From assembly GCF_002157735.2 (NCBI RefSeq), contig NZ_AP018689.1, forward strand, positions 1,116,001 to 1,180,000: 64,000 bases of DNA, written 5' to 3'. The DNA comes from Vibrio aphrogenes. Its GTDB lineage: Bacteria > Pseudomonadota > Gammaproteobacteria > Enterobacterales > Vibrionaceae. Shown one piece after another: positions 1-9,372 of this stretch. The translations under genes and the position numbers were made by a program. The number at the start of each line of letters is the position of its first letter. Position 1 is the stretch's first letter. The notes below the pieces were generated by a model, which ran no database searches, had not been told where the DNA came from, and saw only the letters and a program-made list of their open reading frames with translations.

Positions 1-254
1 GAACACAGCAACAAATTGATTACGTTCAATGTACCTTTGCACGTGCGGATACTTGGGCGCAATGGCAAAGTGATTTTAAACGGGATAAACCCTTACTCAG
101 TATGTATCGGGTGTTACAAATAGGGGCCGAAGGGTATCGTCGAATCTTATTTAATGGCCCTATTTTCATTCAGAAGGTTAGCCAAGCCGTGGTGAACATT
201 TGGCATGTTATTTATTCATTAAAACCACAAAATGCACAATTAAAGAGCGAATAA
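1..254 (+). CDS. bcsA: Cellulose synthase catalytic subunit BcsA, C-terminal end (partial)
   Basis: Only the last ~83 codons are in the window, read in the frame beginning at base 3 and ending with TAA at 252-254. The peptide contains DYVQCTFARADTWAQW, which closely resembles the end of the PilZ region and the C-terminus of BcsA in E. coli. BcsA is the inner-membrane glycosyltransferase that polymerises UDP-glucose into cellulose and is switched on when its PilZ domain binds c-di-GMP. The stop is one base before the bcsB ATG, so the two are cotranscribed. The catalytic domain and start lie outside the window. Confidence 0.9.
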   Translation, partial: TQQQIDYVQCTFARADTWAQWQSDFKRDKPLLSMYRVLQIGAEGYRRILFNGPIFIQKVSQAVVNIWHVIYSLKPQNAQLKSE

Positions 255-255
255 T

Positions 256-2568
256 ATGTGGATGAACAATAAAGTTAAAATGCTTGCTTATACGGTAAGC
301 TTGGGATGCGGAAGTGCATTATTTTTTAACCCTGCTATCGCAGCAGATTCATCGCCTTTGCAGACGAATCCCACAGTTAGTGCGGTGATGAAAAGTACGC
401 CGAAAGTGTCGCCTAAAGTGGAAGAGCGTGTGCTCAAATTTAATCAATTAGGCTATCCCGGTTCTATCCTCATGCAAGGAAGCGAAAGTCAGGTGTATGT
501 GGGATTTGGTTCTCGGTTAGACGAAATCATTTCACAAGCGACGTTATCGTTTGATTTTATTCCTTCACCGGCCTTGCTATCGGTGGTGTCGCATATGAAG
601 GTGTATTTTAATAATGAGCTAATGGGGGTGGTGTCAATTACCGATGGAACGCAAGGTCAGCGCGTAAAAGCGACCATTCCTCTTGATGCTCGTCTATTTA
701 GTAATTATAACCAGTTGCGTTTTGAGCTAATCGGTAATGCCACTCAAACCTGTCAAGATCCCAACCATGTCAGTATTTGGGCGGAAATTAGTCAAGAAAG
801 CCAGATCGCCCTCAAAGTCCAAAAAACACAACTTAATAATGACTTAAGTTTATTGCCTGCGCCTTTCTTTGATGAGCGCGATACCAACCCGTTAACTCTG
901 CCAATGGTGATGGGAAAACACATTGATTTAGGTGAAGTCAAAGCCGCGGGAATTGCGTCTTCGTATTTTGGCTCTTTAGCGCAGTGGCGTAAAACCAGTT
1001 TCCCTGTGATACAAGATGAAGCGCCCGATAGCAATGCGATTGTATTTGTAACCAATGACAATAAACCGGAATTTTTAAAAGATTACCCCGATGCCGATGG
1101 GCCTTATTTACAAGTTATTTCTCATCCAACTAAGCCCTATGTGAAGCTATTGGTTATCAGTGGTCGTGATAGTGAAGACTTAACCCAAGCAGTGAAAGGC
1201 TTGGCATTTGGTCAACATTTATTCACCGGGCCAATTGCAAAAGTGACGCGCATGGCGCAAATTGAACCACGTCAGCCTTATGATGCGCCTAATTGGATCA
1301 GTACCTCACGGCCGGTTGCCTTGTCGGAAATGGTGAAAGATCAAAATAGTTTGCAAGTAGAAGGGCAAACACCACCGCCGATGTCGGTCAGTTTCCGCTT
1401 ACCACCGGATCTCTTTACTTGGCAAAGCCGTGGGATCCCGTTTGATTTGTCTTATCGATATTCGCCGCCTCAAACCGACAATTCAGGCTCTCGCATGAGC
1501 TTGAGTATTAATAATCAGTTTGTGCAAGCTTTTAACCTCAATACTCAAGGTGAATCAAGCCATGAAACCCGCCTACGTGTGCCTTTATTAGATGACGGAG
1601 TATTGGGCTCTGGTGATAAAATTCGTATTCCCGCTTTTAAAGTCGGAAGCCGTAATGATTTAAAATTTGAGTTTGGTTTTTCTTCATCGACAGCGGGTAC
1701 AGCAAGCTGTCAAAGTTCTCAACCGAGTAAGCAATACGCCACCATTGATGGCAATTCAAAAATCGACTTTTCAGGCTTCCCTCATTATATCGAGATGCCG
1801 AATATGCGGGCCTTTGCCAACTCAGGCTTTCCTTTCACACGGATGGCGGATTTATCCGATACTGTAGCGGTGTTACCTGAGAAGCCTAGCGTATCGGAAG
1901 TGGAAACCTTTATTGATTTGATGGGAAAATTTGGTGCCGATACTGGGTATCCTGCGGTCAATGTCGAGGTTACGGGTGTTTGGTCACAAAAGACATTGCA
2001 AGATAAAGACATCTTAGCGATTGGGGTGATGCCTGATCTTAAAGATGTTTCGAAGCAATACACGCCAAATATGCTGCTTAATGATGGACGCCGTTTCAGT
2101 CAATTACCAAGCAAAAATGAAAAGCAGCAAGGTAAAAATTGGGTTGAGCCTTCAAGTCAAGAATCGCAGCCTGCTGATATGGTTGAGATGGCGGTGAAAG
2201 GTAACTTTGCGGCAATCACCAGTCAGCAATCGCCATACAGCCCACAGCGTACAGTGGTGAATATCTTAGCCGATTCTCCGCAATCTTTAGGTTTGGTTAA
2301 TAAAGCGTTGAACGATTCAGGCAAAGTAGAAGCCATGTTTGGTTCAGTGGTAGCGATTCGAGACAACAGTGTCGCTAGCTTCAACGTGGGTGAGCATTAC
2401 TATGTGGGCAGCTTACCGGTATGGCAGTTGATTATGTATCATTTTTCGCAACGTCCTGAGCTGATGGCTTTAGCATCACTATTATTAATGGTGTTAGTCA
2501 CTGTGACCTTATGGCGAGTATTACGCCGCATTGCTAGCCGACGACTTGAAGAGAAGGATGAAGACTAA
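256..2568 (+). CDS. bcsB: Cellulose synthase periplasmic subunit BcsB
   Basis: 770 aa. BcsB is the periplasmic partner of BcsA: it guides the emerging glucan across the periplasm and holds the synthase complex with a C-terminal membrane anchor. The sequence shows a signal peptide (about residues 1-29, ending NPAIA), a long beta-rich periplasmic body of two related carbohydrate-binding/flavodoxin-like halves (similar VYFNNEL and SINNQF stretches), and a single hydrophobic helix at about 735-756 followed by a basic tail. The length is normal for the family. The start ATG is one base after the bcsA stop; a second in-frame ATG two codons later is also possible. The stop overlaps the bcsZ start as TAATG. 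Confidence 0.95.
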   Translation: MWMNNKVKMLAYTVSLGCGSALFFNPAIAADSSPLQTNPTVSAVMKSTPKVSPKVEERVLKFNQLGYPGSILMQGSESQVYVGFGSRLDEIISQATLSFDFIPSPALLSVVSHMKVYFNNELMGVVSITDGTQGQRVKATIPLDARLFSNYNQLRFELIGNATQTCQDPNHVSIWAEISQESQIALKVQKTQLNNDLSLLPAPFFDERDTNPLTLPMVMGKHIDLGEVKAAGIASSYFGSLAQWRKTSFPVIQDEAPDSNAIVFVTNDNKPEFLKDYPDADGPYLQVISHPTKPYVKLLVISGRDSEDLTQAVKGLAFGQHLFTGPIAKVTRMAQIEPRQPYDAPNWISTSRPVALSEMVKDQNSLQVEGQTPPPMSVSFRLPPDLFTWQSRGIPFDLSYRYSPPQTDNSGSRMSLSINNQFVQAFNLNTQGESSHETRLRVPLLDDGVLGSGDKIRIPAFKVGSRNDLKFEFGFSSSTAGTASCQSSQPSKQYATIDGNSKIDFSGFPHYIEMPNMRAFANSGFPFTRMADLSDTVAVLPEKPSVSEVETFIDLMGKFGADTGYPAVNVEVTGVWSQKTLQDKDILAIGVMPDLKDVSKQYTPNMLLNDGRRFSQLPSKNEKQQGKNWVEPSSQESQPADMVEMAVKGNFAAITSQQSPYSPQRTVVNILADSPQSLGLVNKALNDSGKVEAMFGSVVAIRDNSVASFNVGEHYYVGSLPVWQLIMYHFSQRPELMALASLLLMVLVTVTLWRVLRRIASRRLEEKDED

Positions 2569-3779
2569 TGAAATGCTCAAATAAGTTATTGGTGGGCGTG
2601 TTAATGAGTGCCTTTGCTGCACAAGCGAGCTCACAAGCTGTCAATGAGTCAGCAACGGCTGCGGATATTCCGTCTCATAGCGCATCAGCTAGCCAAGAGG
2701 TTCAATCTTCTCTTACGAGTACTCAATGTCAGTGGCCTTTGTGGCAGAGTTTTAAACAGCATTATGTCAAAGAGGGGCGAGTTATTGATGACAGCGATCC
2801 AAGAAATATTACTACCTCAGAAGGGCAATCATACGGTTTATTCTTTGCGTTAATTGCCAATGATCAAGCCATGTTTGATCAAATGCTGACTTGGACAGAG
2901 CAGAACTTATCTGGAGGAGATTTGACGGCGCGCTTACCCGCTTGGTTATGGGGAACATTACCTAATGGTGGGCAAGGGGTATTAGATGCCAATACCGCGT
3001 CAGATTCAGATCTATGGATTGCCTATAGCTTGGTTGAAGCTGGGCGTTTATGGAACAACTATTATTATCAAACGTTGGGTCATTTACTTGCGGCGCGCAT
3101 TCTAAAAGAAGAGACCACGCATGTAGACAATTACGGTACGGTGCTGCTACCTGGGCGTGAAGGCTTTTTGTTAGGAGAGCAGCATGTGCGTTTAAATCCT
3201 AGTTATGTGCCATTGCAATTATTGCTTCGAATGCAAAATCTCTATCCTGATTATCAATGGCAAGCACTAATAAACAGCAGCGATAAATTATTATTAGAGA
3301 GTATGCCTGAAGGCTTTAGCCCCGATTGGGTAGAAATGACGCCACTTGGTTTACAAACCGATGAAGCGACAGAAAGTATAGGCAGCTATAACGCCATACG
3401 AACCTATTTGTGGGCTGGGATGTTGCCAGATGGTAGCCCTTATAAAAAGCTATTGATCACAAAAATGCAGCCATTGGTTGAGCTTGTTAAGCGTACTAAC
3501 GTGGTGCCTGAAACCGTTGAAGTTACGACAGGACGCTATAAAGGTGAGGCGGGTATTGGGTTAACGGCTGCGATCATTCCATTATTACACGCTGCCGGTG
3601 AGCAGGATTTAGCACAACAATTGGCTTTGCAAACGCAGGAAAATATCTCTCATATTGAACAGAGTCGTTATTATCAAAGTGTTTTAACCTTATTTGCTCT
3701 GGGCTGGCATCAGGGGCGTTTTCAATTTGATGATACTGGCAAAGTGACACCGAATTGGGTGACGGCATGTCAAGAATAA
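2568..3779 (+). CDS. bcsZ: Periplasmic endo-1,4-beta-glucanase BcsZ (GH8), altered base residue
   Basis: 403 aa, slightly longer than E. coli BcsZ (368) because of a Ser/Ala-rich stretch after the signal peptide (residues 1-24). BcsZ is the glycoside hydrolase family 8 cellulase of bcs operons and trims or edits nascent cellulose in the periplasm. The family motif TTSEGQSYG is present with the catalytic acid at E85, and ASDSDLW matches the conserved substrate-site Asp segment. Where E. coli reads SSYDAIRVY (the Asp being the catalytic base), this protein reads GSYNAIRTY, so the base position is N275 (codon AAC at 3390-3392). It may be a weak or inactive hydrolase, or it may use another base. 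Translationally coupled to bcsB (TAATG) and overlapped by bcsC. Confidence 0.93.
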   Translation: MKCSNKLLVGVLMSAFAAQASSQAVNESATAADIPSHSASASQEVQSSLTSTQCQWPLWQSFKQHYVKEGRVIDDSDPRNITTSEGQSYGLFFALIANDQAMFDQMLTWTEQNLSGGDLTARLPAWLWGTLPNGGQGVLDANTASDSDLWIAYSLVEAGRLWNNYYYQTLGHLLAARILKEETTHVDNYGTVLLPGREGFLLGEQHVRLNPSYVPLQLLLRMQNLYPDYQWQALINSSDKLLLESMPEGFSPDWVEMTPLGLQTDEATESIGSYNAIRTYLWAGMLPDGSPYKKLLITKMQPLVELVKRTNVVPETVEVTTGRYKGEAGIGLTAAIIPLLHAAGEQDLAQQLALQTQENISHIEQSRYYQSVLTLFALGWHQGRFQFDDTGKVTPNWVTACQE

Positions 3780-6700
3780 GACAACCTTTGGATAACGGCC
3801 CATTTAGGCTTAGTCATTTACCGTGGTTGGGCTCATCGCGTGCCGTATTAGTATCAGCTATGATAATGGCGAGTCTTGGGCATCTTAACTCCGTACAGGC
3901 GGCAGACTCTGTGTCCGCTTCGGTGATCAGCTACCAGACGTTTCATTTTAATTCCGATTTATCGGCAGTGAACTCAGAGCAATGGTTAGTCAATCAACTG
4001 ACTTATGCTCAACTGCTGCATCGCCCTGATATTACTCAAGCAACACTGGAACGTCTGTTTGCGATTTCGCCCAATAACCTGGCGGGATTAAAATTTCAAG
4101 CCATGTATTTTGTAGATATAAAGCAGCTCGATCTCGCTCAGGCCATTTTAAAAACCATGCAATCTCAAGCGCCGAAAGCGAAAGAGACGTTGCAATTGGC
4201 CACTTTTTTATCTATTTATTCCACACATCGTCAAGACTATCAGCAAGCACAGCTGTTAGCTCGGGCTGGTCGTCCGGCGGAGTCTTTGCGGCTTTATGAC
4301 AAGATTTTCCCACAGGGTATGCCGACCTTAGCATTACAATTGGAGTATTTATCGGTTAAAGATAGAGATCCAAGTTATTGGCAACAAGTGCAAGATGGCT
4401 TAGTTCAATTAAATCAAGACTATCCTGGAGTGCCTGATTTTCAACTTGCATGGGCTCGACATACATTAGATGGTAACGCTCAAGATCCTGCTGCGTTAGC
4501 CATGGTGCAACAATTAACCTTAAACCCGCTCACCAGTGGAACGGCGGCTAAGCTTTGGCTCTCAAATTTAAATGAGCAATATATTACCGAAGACGTGGTC
4601 AAACAATACGCCATTTTATCGAGTTATATGACAGGTAACCAAGAGTATTCGAATGCGTATCTTGATGCTCAAAAAAGGTTACAACAGGAACAACAACGTT
4701 TAACCGATCCCACTTACCGCGATAAGTTAGAGGGTCTGGCTTTAGTCGATGCCGACCGTTATATCGCCGCAGAGCCGAAATTGTTAAGCGCCCTGTCTAC
4801 TCGTCCTAAAGATCCTGACATTCTCGGTGGGTTAGGTTTTGTGTACATGAAAACCGGCCGACAAGCCACAGCAGTCGATTATTTTAAGCAAGCGAAACTT
4901 TATGACACTAATGTGCGCTCAGCCGATAAATGGGATACCTTAATCGCAGAATCGGCTTATTGGGCCAATTTAGATCAAGGCGATAGGTTCTTGTCAAAAG
5001 GCCAATACGCTCAAGCGCAGACATCGTACCAAGCGGCGGTGACACTCAAGCCCGAATCGCCGTATGCTTATAATTCATTAGCCGAACTTGCCGCTTTGCA
5101 AACCTCTTATGCTCAATCGGATCGCTATTATAAACAAGCGTTACAACATGACTCTGTTAATGAAACGGCATTGCGCGGACGAATTGATAACCAAATTCAA
5201 CAACATGGTGATCAAGCGGCTTATCGCTTTAGTCAAGGCTACACAGCCGCTCAGCGTAAAGTGGTTCAAGATAAAATCAATGCCTTACGCACGACGATAT
5301 TATTGGCCGACGTTCAGCAAGCGATCACGATAGGGGATAAGCAAGCCGCAACCCAGAAAATCAATCAATTATTAGTCAATCCACCGAGCTCGCCTTGGGA
5401 TAGGGCCGCGATTGCCGATGCGTTACAAACAACAGGTGATCCTACGCGGGCCAATCGCCTAATGAAGCAATGGTCACAAGACAAAACTCAATGGGCGCAA
5501 GGTCAAGAGGCAGAAATGCAATTTGCTTATGCCTTGTATTTATCGCGTTATGGTCAAACCCAACAAGCAATTGCAGTATTAGATGCCATTCCGGCCACTC
5601 AACGTACGTTGTCCATGAACAACAACTTGGTTCGTTTAAAAAGCGATCTGGAATTTCAACAATTATCGTTATTGATGGAAAGCGATCCTGATGCCGCAAA
5701 ACGCAAAATTGATCAATTATTGTTGGCTTATCAAGGTGATCCACAAGCTGAAGTCCAGCTTATTACCATGGAATACCAGCTTGGCTTTGAAGATCAAGCA
5801 AGAGAGGCAGCTAAGCGGCTTACTCCTGATACGACCTGGTCTTATGCCACTCAATTAGACTATGGCCGTTTGTTGCTGAGCTTACAAAATGAGTCACAAT
5901 TTGAAGCATGGCAAACTCAATTAGCCGAGCCAAGTGGGACACCGGATGAGGTTGCGGCCTATCGTCAGCAACGCGACATGTTGTTGGCCGAATATGCGCT
6001 TTCTCAACAAGATTATCAAACCGCAGAGTCGCTTTATCGACCGATTGCTGCCGGAAAAAGTGACGACGCCATTACCGCTCAATTTGCGTTAATTGATATT
6101 TATAAAGTCACAGGAAATACCGCAGCAACACAAGCGCTTGTTCAACAGATTTATCAGCAGCGCAATGGATTAACTGGTTATCAAAGCGCAGAGTTAGCGA
6201 GTGTCTTAAATGAAGTTGGGCAACCTCAACAAGCGTTAGAGTTAAGCCAACAAACCTTGACAAAAGCTGATGCTGGCGCGATCGATTTTCGCACTAGCAT
6301 GAATGTGGCGATGGAGAATCAAGATTATTCCTTAGCCCAGTCTTTGGCTTATCGATCGTTGCTGAGTGAGCAAACCGCTAAGCAGCAACAAGAGCAATAT
6401 CAGCCACAACGAGAACAAGAGCAACAAGAACTAGGTCCGCAACAACAAGATTTACGTCAACTGTACGATGACGCTGATGATAATTGGCTGACCCGAGGGG
6501 TTAAATCCGATATTGATCATATTAATGCTCGCCATGATGGTTACATTGAATTTGGGCTTGATTACAGTGGCCGTGATAGTGAAAACAACGCCATTCAAAT
6601 TCCAGTTGAAATCAGCATCCCCATGCCCAAATACGAGGGACATTTATTGATTCGTACCGATCTTGTGTGGTTAGACTCGGGAGACTTGACCTATTTTGAT

Positions 6701-7624
6701 AAAGACAAAGGCTATGGCAGCGATACCACATTCAATGCGCAATCACAGGGTGTGGAATTGGGGGTTGGCTGGCAAGCGGCAACGTGGTCGGCGGATATAG
6801 GTACCACACCTATAGGCTTTGATTCACAAACTTGGGTCGGAGGGCTTAATTTATCGGGTGATCTTGGTGATTTTGGTTGGAAAGCCACGTTATCCCGACG
6901 CTCCGAAACCAGCAGCTCTTTATCGTTTGGTGGGATGGAGGTGCCGGAGATCGATTTAGATGATGCCGGTGAGCGTCTTAAAGCCGACAGTACTCATACT
7001 GGTGAGCATTGGGGGAATGTCATGAGCACTGGAGTGAAGTTAGGTGCCAGTTATGATGTGGGTGGGCCAGTTGGGTTTTGGTCAAGCTTACAATATCATT
7101 ATCTGGATGGGGTTAACGTCGAGGACAATACCCGCCTAGCCTTACTTGGAGGCAGCTATTGGAAACTCATTTCAGAGACAGACCGCAACTTGAGTGTGGG
7201 CCTCAATGCCATGTATTTTCATTATGATAAAAACTTAAGTGAATACGCTTATGGTTATGGCGGCTACTACAGTCCACAACAGTATTTTTCGCTGTCATTG
7301 CCAGTCAACTGGTATCAACGGCTAGGAAAAGATTTTTCTTATGTGCTCAGAGGCTCAGTGTCTAATTCATGGTCACAAGAAGATGCGTTATATGGCGCAG
7401 TAGGCAGCGCTGATAGTGGTGGGGGCTTTGGTTATTCATTAGAAGCGGCAATGGAAAAACGCGTAAGTAAGCATTGGTATATTGGCTTGGCAATGGATAT
7501 TCAACGCTCGGATTTTTATGAGCCAAATCATGGCTTATTGTATGCTCGATATACATTCAGCGATCGTTGGCAGCCGGTTGAAATGCCTGTCAATCCACTG
7601 ACTTTATACGCAGATTTTGATTAA
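3767..7624 (+). CDS. bcsC: Cellulose export outer-membrane protein BcsC
   Basis: About 1285 aa from ATG 3767, inside the last codons of bcsZ; an upstream TTG at 3755 is less likely. BcsC exports cellulose through the outer membrane: periplasmic TPR repeats lead to a C-terminal beta-barrel. Visible here are an N-terminal signal peptide ending near VQA, many degenerate TPR helices over about residues 60-880 (for example GGLGFVYMKTGRQATAVDYF), a Gln/Glu-rich linker near 885-925, then a BCSC_C barrel domain from about 940 to the end with alternating aromatic strands. Length is normal for BcsC. It is the last gene of the bcs operon and is followed by a strong terminator at 7655. Confidence 0.95.
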   Translation: MSRIRQPLDNGPFRLSHLPWLGSSRAVLVSAMIMASLGHLNSVQAADSVSASVISYQTFHFNSDLSAVNSEQWLVNQLTYAQLLHRPDITQATLERLFAISPNNLAGLKFQAMYFVDIKQLDLAQAILKTMQSQAPKAKETLQLATFLSIYSTHRQDYQQAQLLARAGRPAESLRLYDKIFPQGMPTLALQLEYLSVKDRDPSYWQQVQDGLVQLNQDYPGVPDFQLAWARHTLDGNAQDPAALAMVQQLTLNPLTSGTAAKLWLSNLNEQYITEDVVKQYAILSSYMTGNQEYSNAYLDAQKRLQQEQQRLTDPTYRDKLEGLALVDADRYIAAEPKLLSALSTRPKDPDILGGLGFVYMKTGRQATAVDYFKQAKLYDTNVRSADKWDTLIAESAYWANLDQGDRFLSKGQYAQAQTSYQAAVTLKPESPYAYNSLAELAALQTSYAQSDRYYKQALQHDSVNETALRGRIDNQIQQHGDQAAYRFSQGYTAAQRKVVQDKINALRTTILLADVQQAITIGDKQAATQKINQLLVNPPSSPWDRAAIADALQTTGDPTRANRLMKQWSQDKTQWAQGQEAEMQFAYALYLSRYGQTQQAIAVLDAIPATQRTLSMNNNLVRLKSDLEFQQLSLLMESDPDAAKRKIDQLLLAYQGDPQAEVQLITMEYQLGFEDQAREAAKRLTPDTTWSYATQLDYGRLLLSLQNESQFEAWQTQLAEPSGTPDEVAAYRQQRDMLLAEYALSQQDYQTAESLYRPIAAGKSDDAITAQFALIDIYKVTGNTAATQALVQQIYQQRNGLTGYQSAELASVLNEVGQPQQALELSQQTLTKADAGAIDFRTSMNVAMENQDYSLAQSLAYRSLLSEQTAKQQQEQYQPQREQEQQELGPQQQDLRQLYDDADDNWLTRGVKSDIDHINARHDGYIEFGLDYSGRDSENNAIQIPVEISIPMPKYEGHLLIRTDLVWLDSGDLTYFDKDKGYGSDTTFNAQSQGVELGVGWQAATWSADIGTTPIGFDSQTWVGGLNLSGDLGDFGWKATLSRRSETSSSLSFGGMEVPEIDLDDAGERLKADSTHTGEHWGNVMSTGVKLGASYDVGGPVGFWSSLQYHYLDGVNVEDNTRLALLGGSYWKLISETDRNLSVGLNAMYFHYDKNLSEYAYGYGGYYSPQQYFSLSLPVNWYQRLGKDFSYVLRGSVSNSWSQEDALYGAVGSADSGGGFGYSLEAAMEKRVSKHWYIGLAMDIQRSDFYEPNHGLLYARYTFSDRWQPVEMPVNPLTLYADFD

Positions 7625-7654
7625 ATTAAGAGTAGTTTAAGTTAAGAGTAGTCT

Positions 7655-7690
7655 ATAAGGATGTCGGAGAATATTGACATCCTTATTTTT
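7655..7690 (+). terminator. Rho-independent terminator after bcsC
   Basis: A perfect 11-bp stem (ATAAGGATGTC / GACATCCTTAT) with a 10-base loop is followed by TTTT. It lies 31 bases after the bcsC stop and closes the bcs operon. The convergent diguanylate cyclase gene ends at 7782. Confidence 0.85.
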
Positions 7691-7781
7691 AGTCATGAAA
7701 TACAATAGATTATTTATAAGTGGGTGTTTTTTAATTGATACTGAAGATGCTCAATCAGTCTTTGGCAAAACATTGTTCGAG

Positions 7782-9263
7782 TTACAGTATGGAGTCCACT
7801 TGCTTAAAGTATTCTTGATAAATGACGGCTTTATTTCGACCACTTTCTTTAGCTTTATACAGCGCTTTGTCAGCATGAAATATAGCCTCAGCTAAACTAT
7901 TTTCTACGGTTGTACATTCATAAATACCTGCACTGATGGTAAATTTTATCTGTAAGTGTGAAATATTAGCAACTTTATAACGAATGAGCTCAGCAATGAG
8001 ATAAGCTTGATTTTTAGTTATTTTATTGAGTAAAAGTACAAACTCTTCTCCGCCGTAGCGAGAAACTAAAATATGTTCAGATTCGAATTTTTTAAATATG
8101 TCGGCGACGGCTTTGATCACTTTGTCACCTTCATCGTGCCCATATCTATCATTAATTGATTTGAATGAATCGATGTCAAAAATGATAATGGAATAATTAG
8201 ACTTGAGATTTAATTCTTTACTATATTCCATAAAACTACGCCTATTATTTAAGCCAGTAAGGAAATCTTTTTTTTCTTCCATTAAAATACGGTTATGATG
8301 AGTCCTTAAGCCCCAAGTTAGGCCAATAATCACTAAGATTAAACTAAGTAAAGTTAATAGTAATCCATCCCATAATAGGTTGGTTGATTCATTGAGGTCT
8401 TTTTGTGGTATGCCTGCAGCAATAACCCAATCAAGGTTAGGGTAATATTTATAGACAGCTGTTTTCAACACGATGTTTCCATCAGGCATAGTGATATGGT
8501 AACTGAAGGTGCCTTGATGTTCTTTTTTTGCTCTAGTAATGAATTTTTCAATATTGGCCCCTGCAATATCATGAATAGATTTGCCTTGATAGAGAGGGTG
8601 TAAGATAAGCTTGCCTTTTGTATTAAATACAAAAACATAACCAGCTTGCTCAAAAGAGTACATGCTTAATTTTTTCTTGAGTACCTCTTTATCAATTAAA
8701 TCGATGATTTCATCTTTGTAAACTGAAGTATGAATAATACAACCATCGTGAAGCTTAAGTGTATAGGCAAGTTTTAATTGTTCACTTGTATCATTTGGGT
8801 TTTTCCAAGGATATTCAAAAAATGATTCAGATAATGATAATTGCTTTTTAATTATGTCAATATTGGATATGTCTTTTGACATCATGAATGGATGAGAAAT
8901 TAGAGTGCCTTGCGGGTTTATAATTGAGATATAGCCATTTTTTCCAATGTGAATATTTTTAATTAATTGATCTAAATTATTATTTAGAAGATGTCTGTCA
9001 AAAGGGGGGGGATTTGTATGAGAGATTTCGACCATATTTTTTATAGTGAAGGCAATTCCTTTTAAGTAATTGCGGATAGACTCATTGACGGTCGCATCAA
9101 TAATGTCATAGCTTGCTTCAACCGAAGTGTTTAAAATGGTTTTGGTGCTATCTTCTAAACACTTCTTTACATTGGAATATTGTTTTATTGTATAAGCAAT
9201 AGAAATGATAATAATAATCGATAGTAATACTATTGGAATAATGGACAATTTTTTATTGGTCAT
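7782..9263 (-). CDS. Membrane diguanylate cyclase, dCache-like sensor plus GGDEF
   Basis: 493 aa. Domains in order: an N-terminal membrane helix (about 7-27), a periplasmic double-Cache-like sensor (about 30-290, with paired ISIINPQGTLISHP- and VFVFNTKGKLILHP-like strands typical of dCache), a second membrane helix (about 297-320), and a cytoplasmic GGDEF domain opening with LTGLNNRRSF and carrying GGEEF at 404-408. The intact signature predicts synthesis of c-di-GMP from two GTP. The inhibitory-site RxxD five residues before GGEEF is absent (SEHI there), so classical product inhibition is not expected. It is convergent with the bcs operon, whose BcsA needs c-di-GMP, so a functional link is likely but inferred. 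The Cache ligand is unknown. Confidence 0.9.
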   Translation of the reverse strand: MTNKKLSIIPIVLLSIIIIISIAYTIKQYSNVKKCLEDSTKTILNTSVEASYDIIDATVNESIRNYLKGIAFTIKNMVEISHTNPPPFDRHLLNNNLDQLIKNIHIGKNGYISIINPQGTLISHPFMMSKDISNIDIIKKQLSLSESFFEYPWKNPNDTSEQLKLAYTLKLHDGCIIHTSVYKDEIIDLIDKEVLKKKLSMYSFEQAGYVFVFNTKGKLILHPLYQGKSIHDIAGANIEKFITRAKKEHQGTFSYHITMPDGNIVLKTAVYKYYPNLDWVIAAGIPQKDLNESTNLLWDGLLLTLLSLILVIIGLTWGLRTHHNRILMEEKKDFLTGLNNRRSFMEYSKELNLKSNYSIIIFDIDSFKSINDRYGHDEGDKVIKAVADIFKKFESEHILVSRYGGEEFVLLLNKITKNQAYLIAELIRYKVANISHLQIKFTISAGIYECTTVENSLAEAIFHADKALYKAKESGRNKAVIYQEYFKQVDSIL

Positions 9264-9372
9264 CTGCTCTCAATCCATGAAGCTCACAACGGCAAGCTTC
9301 AAGGCTAGCATATTCAAAGTTAAGAATATGGTGTGAAATCAATAAAGAGTAGATTAATATAAAAAATTCATA

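Noticed and set aside
7674..7895. Plus-strand ORF between bcsC and the cyclase gene
   Set aside because: Mostly antisense to the well-supported diguanylate cyclase C-terminus and starting within the bcsC terminator region.
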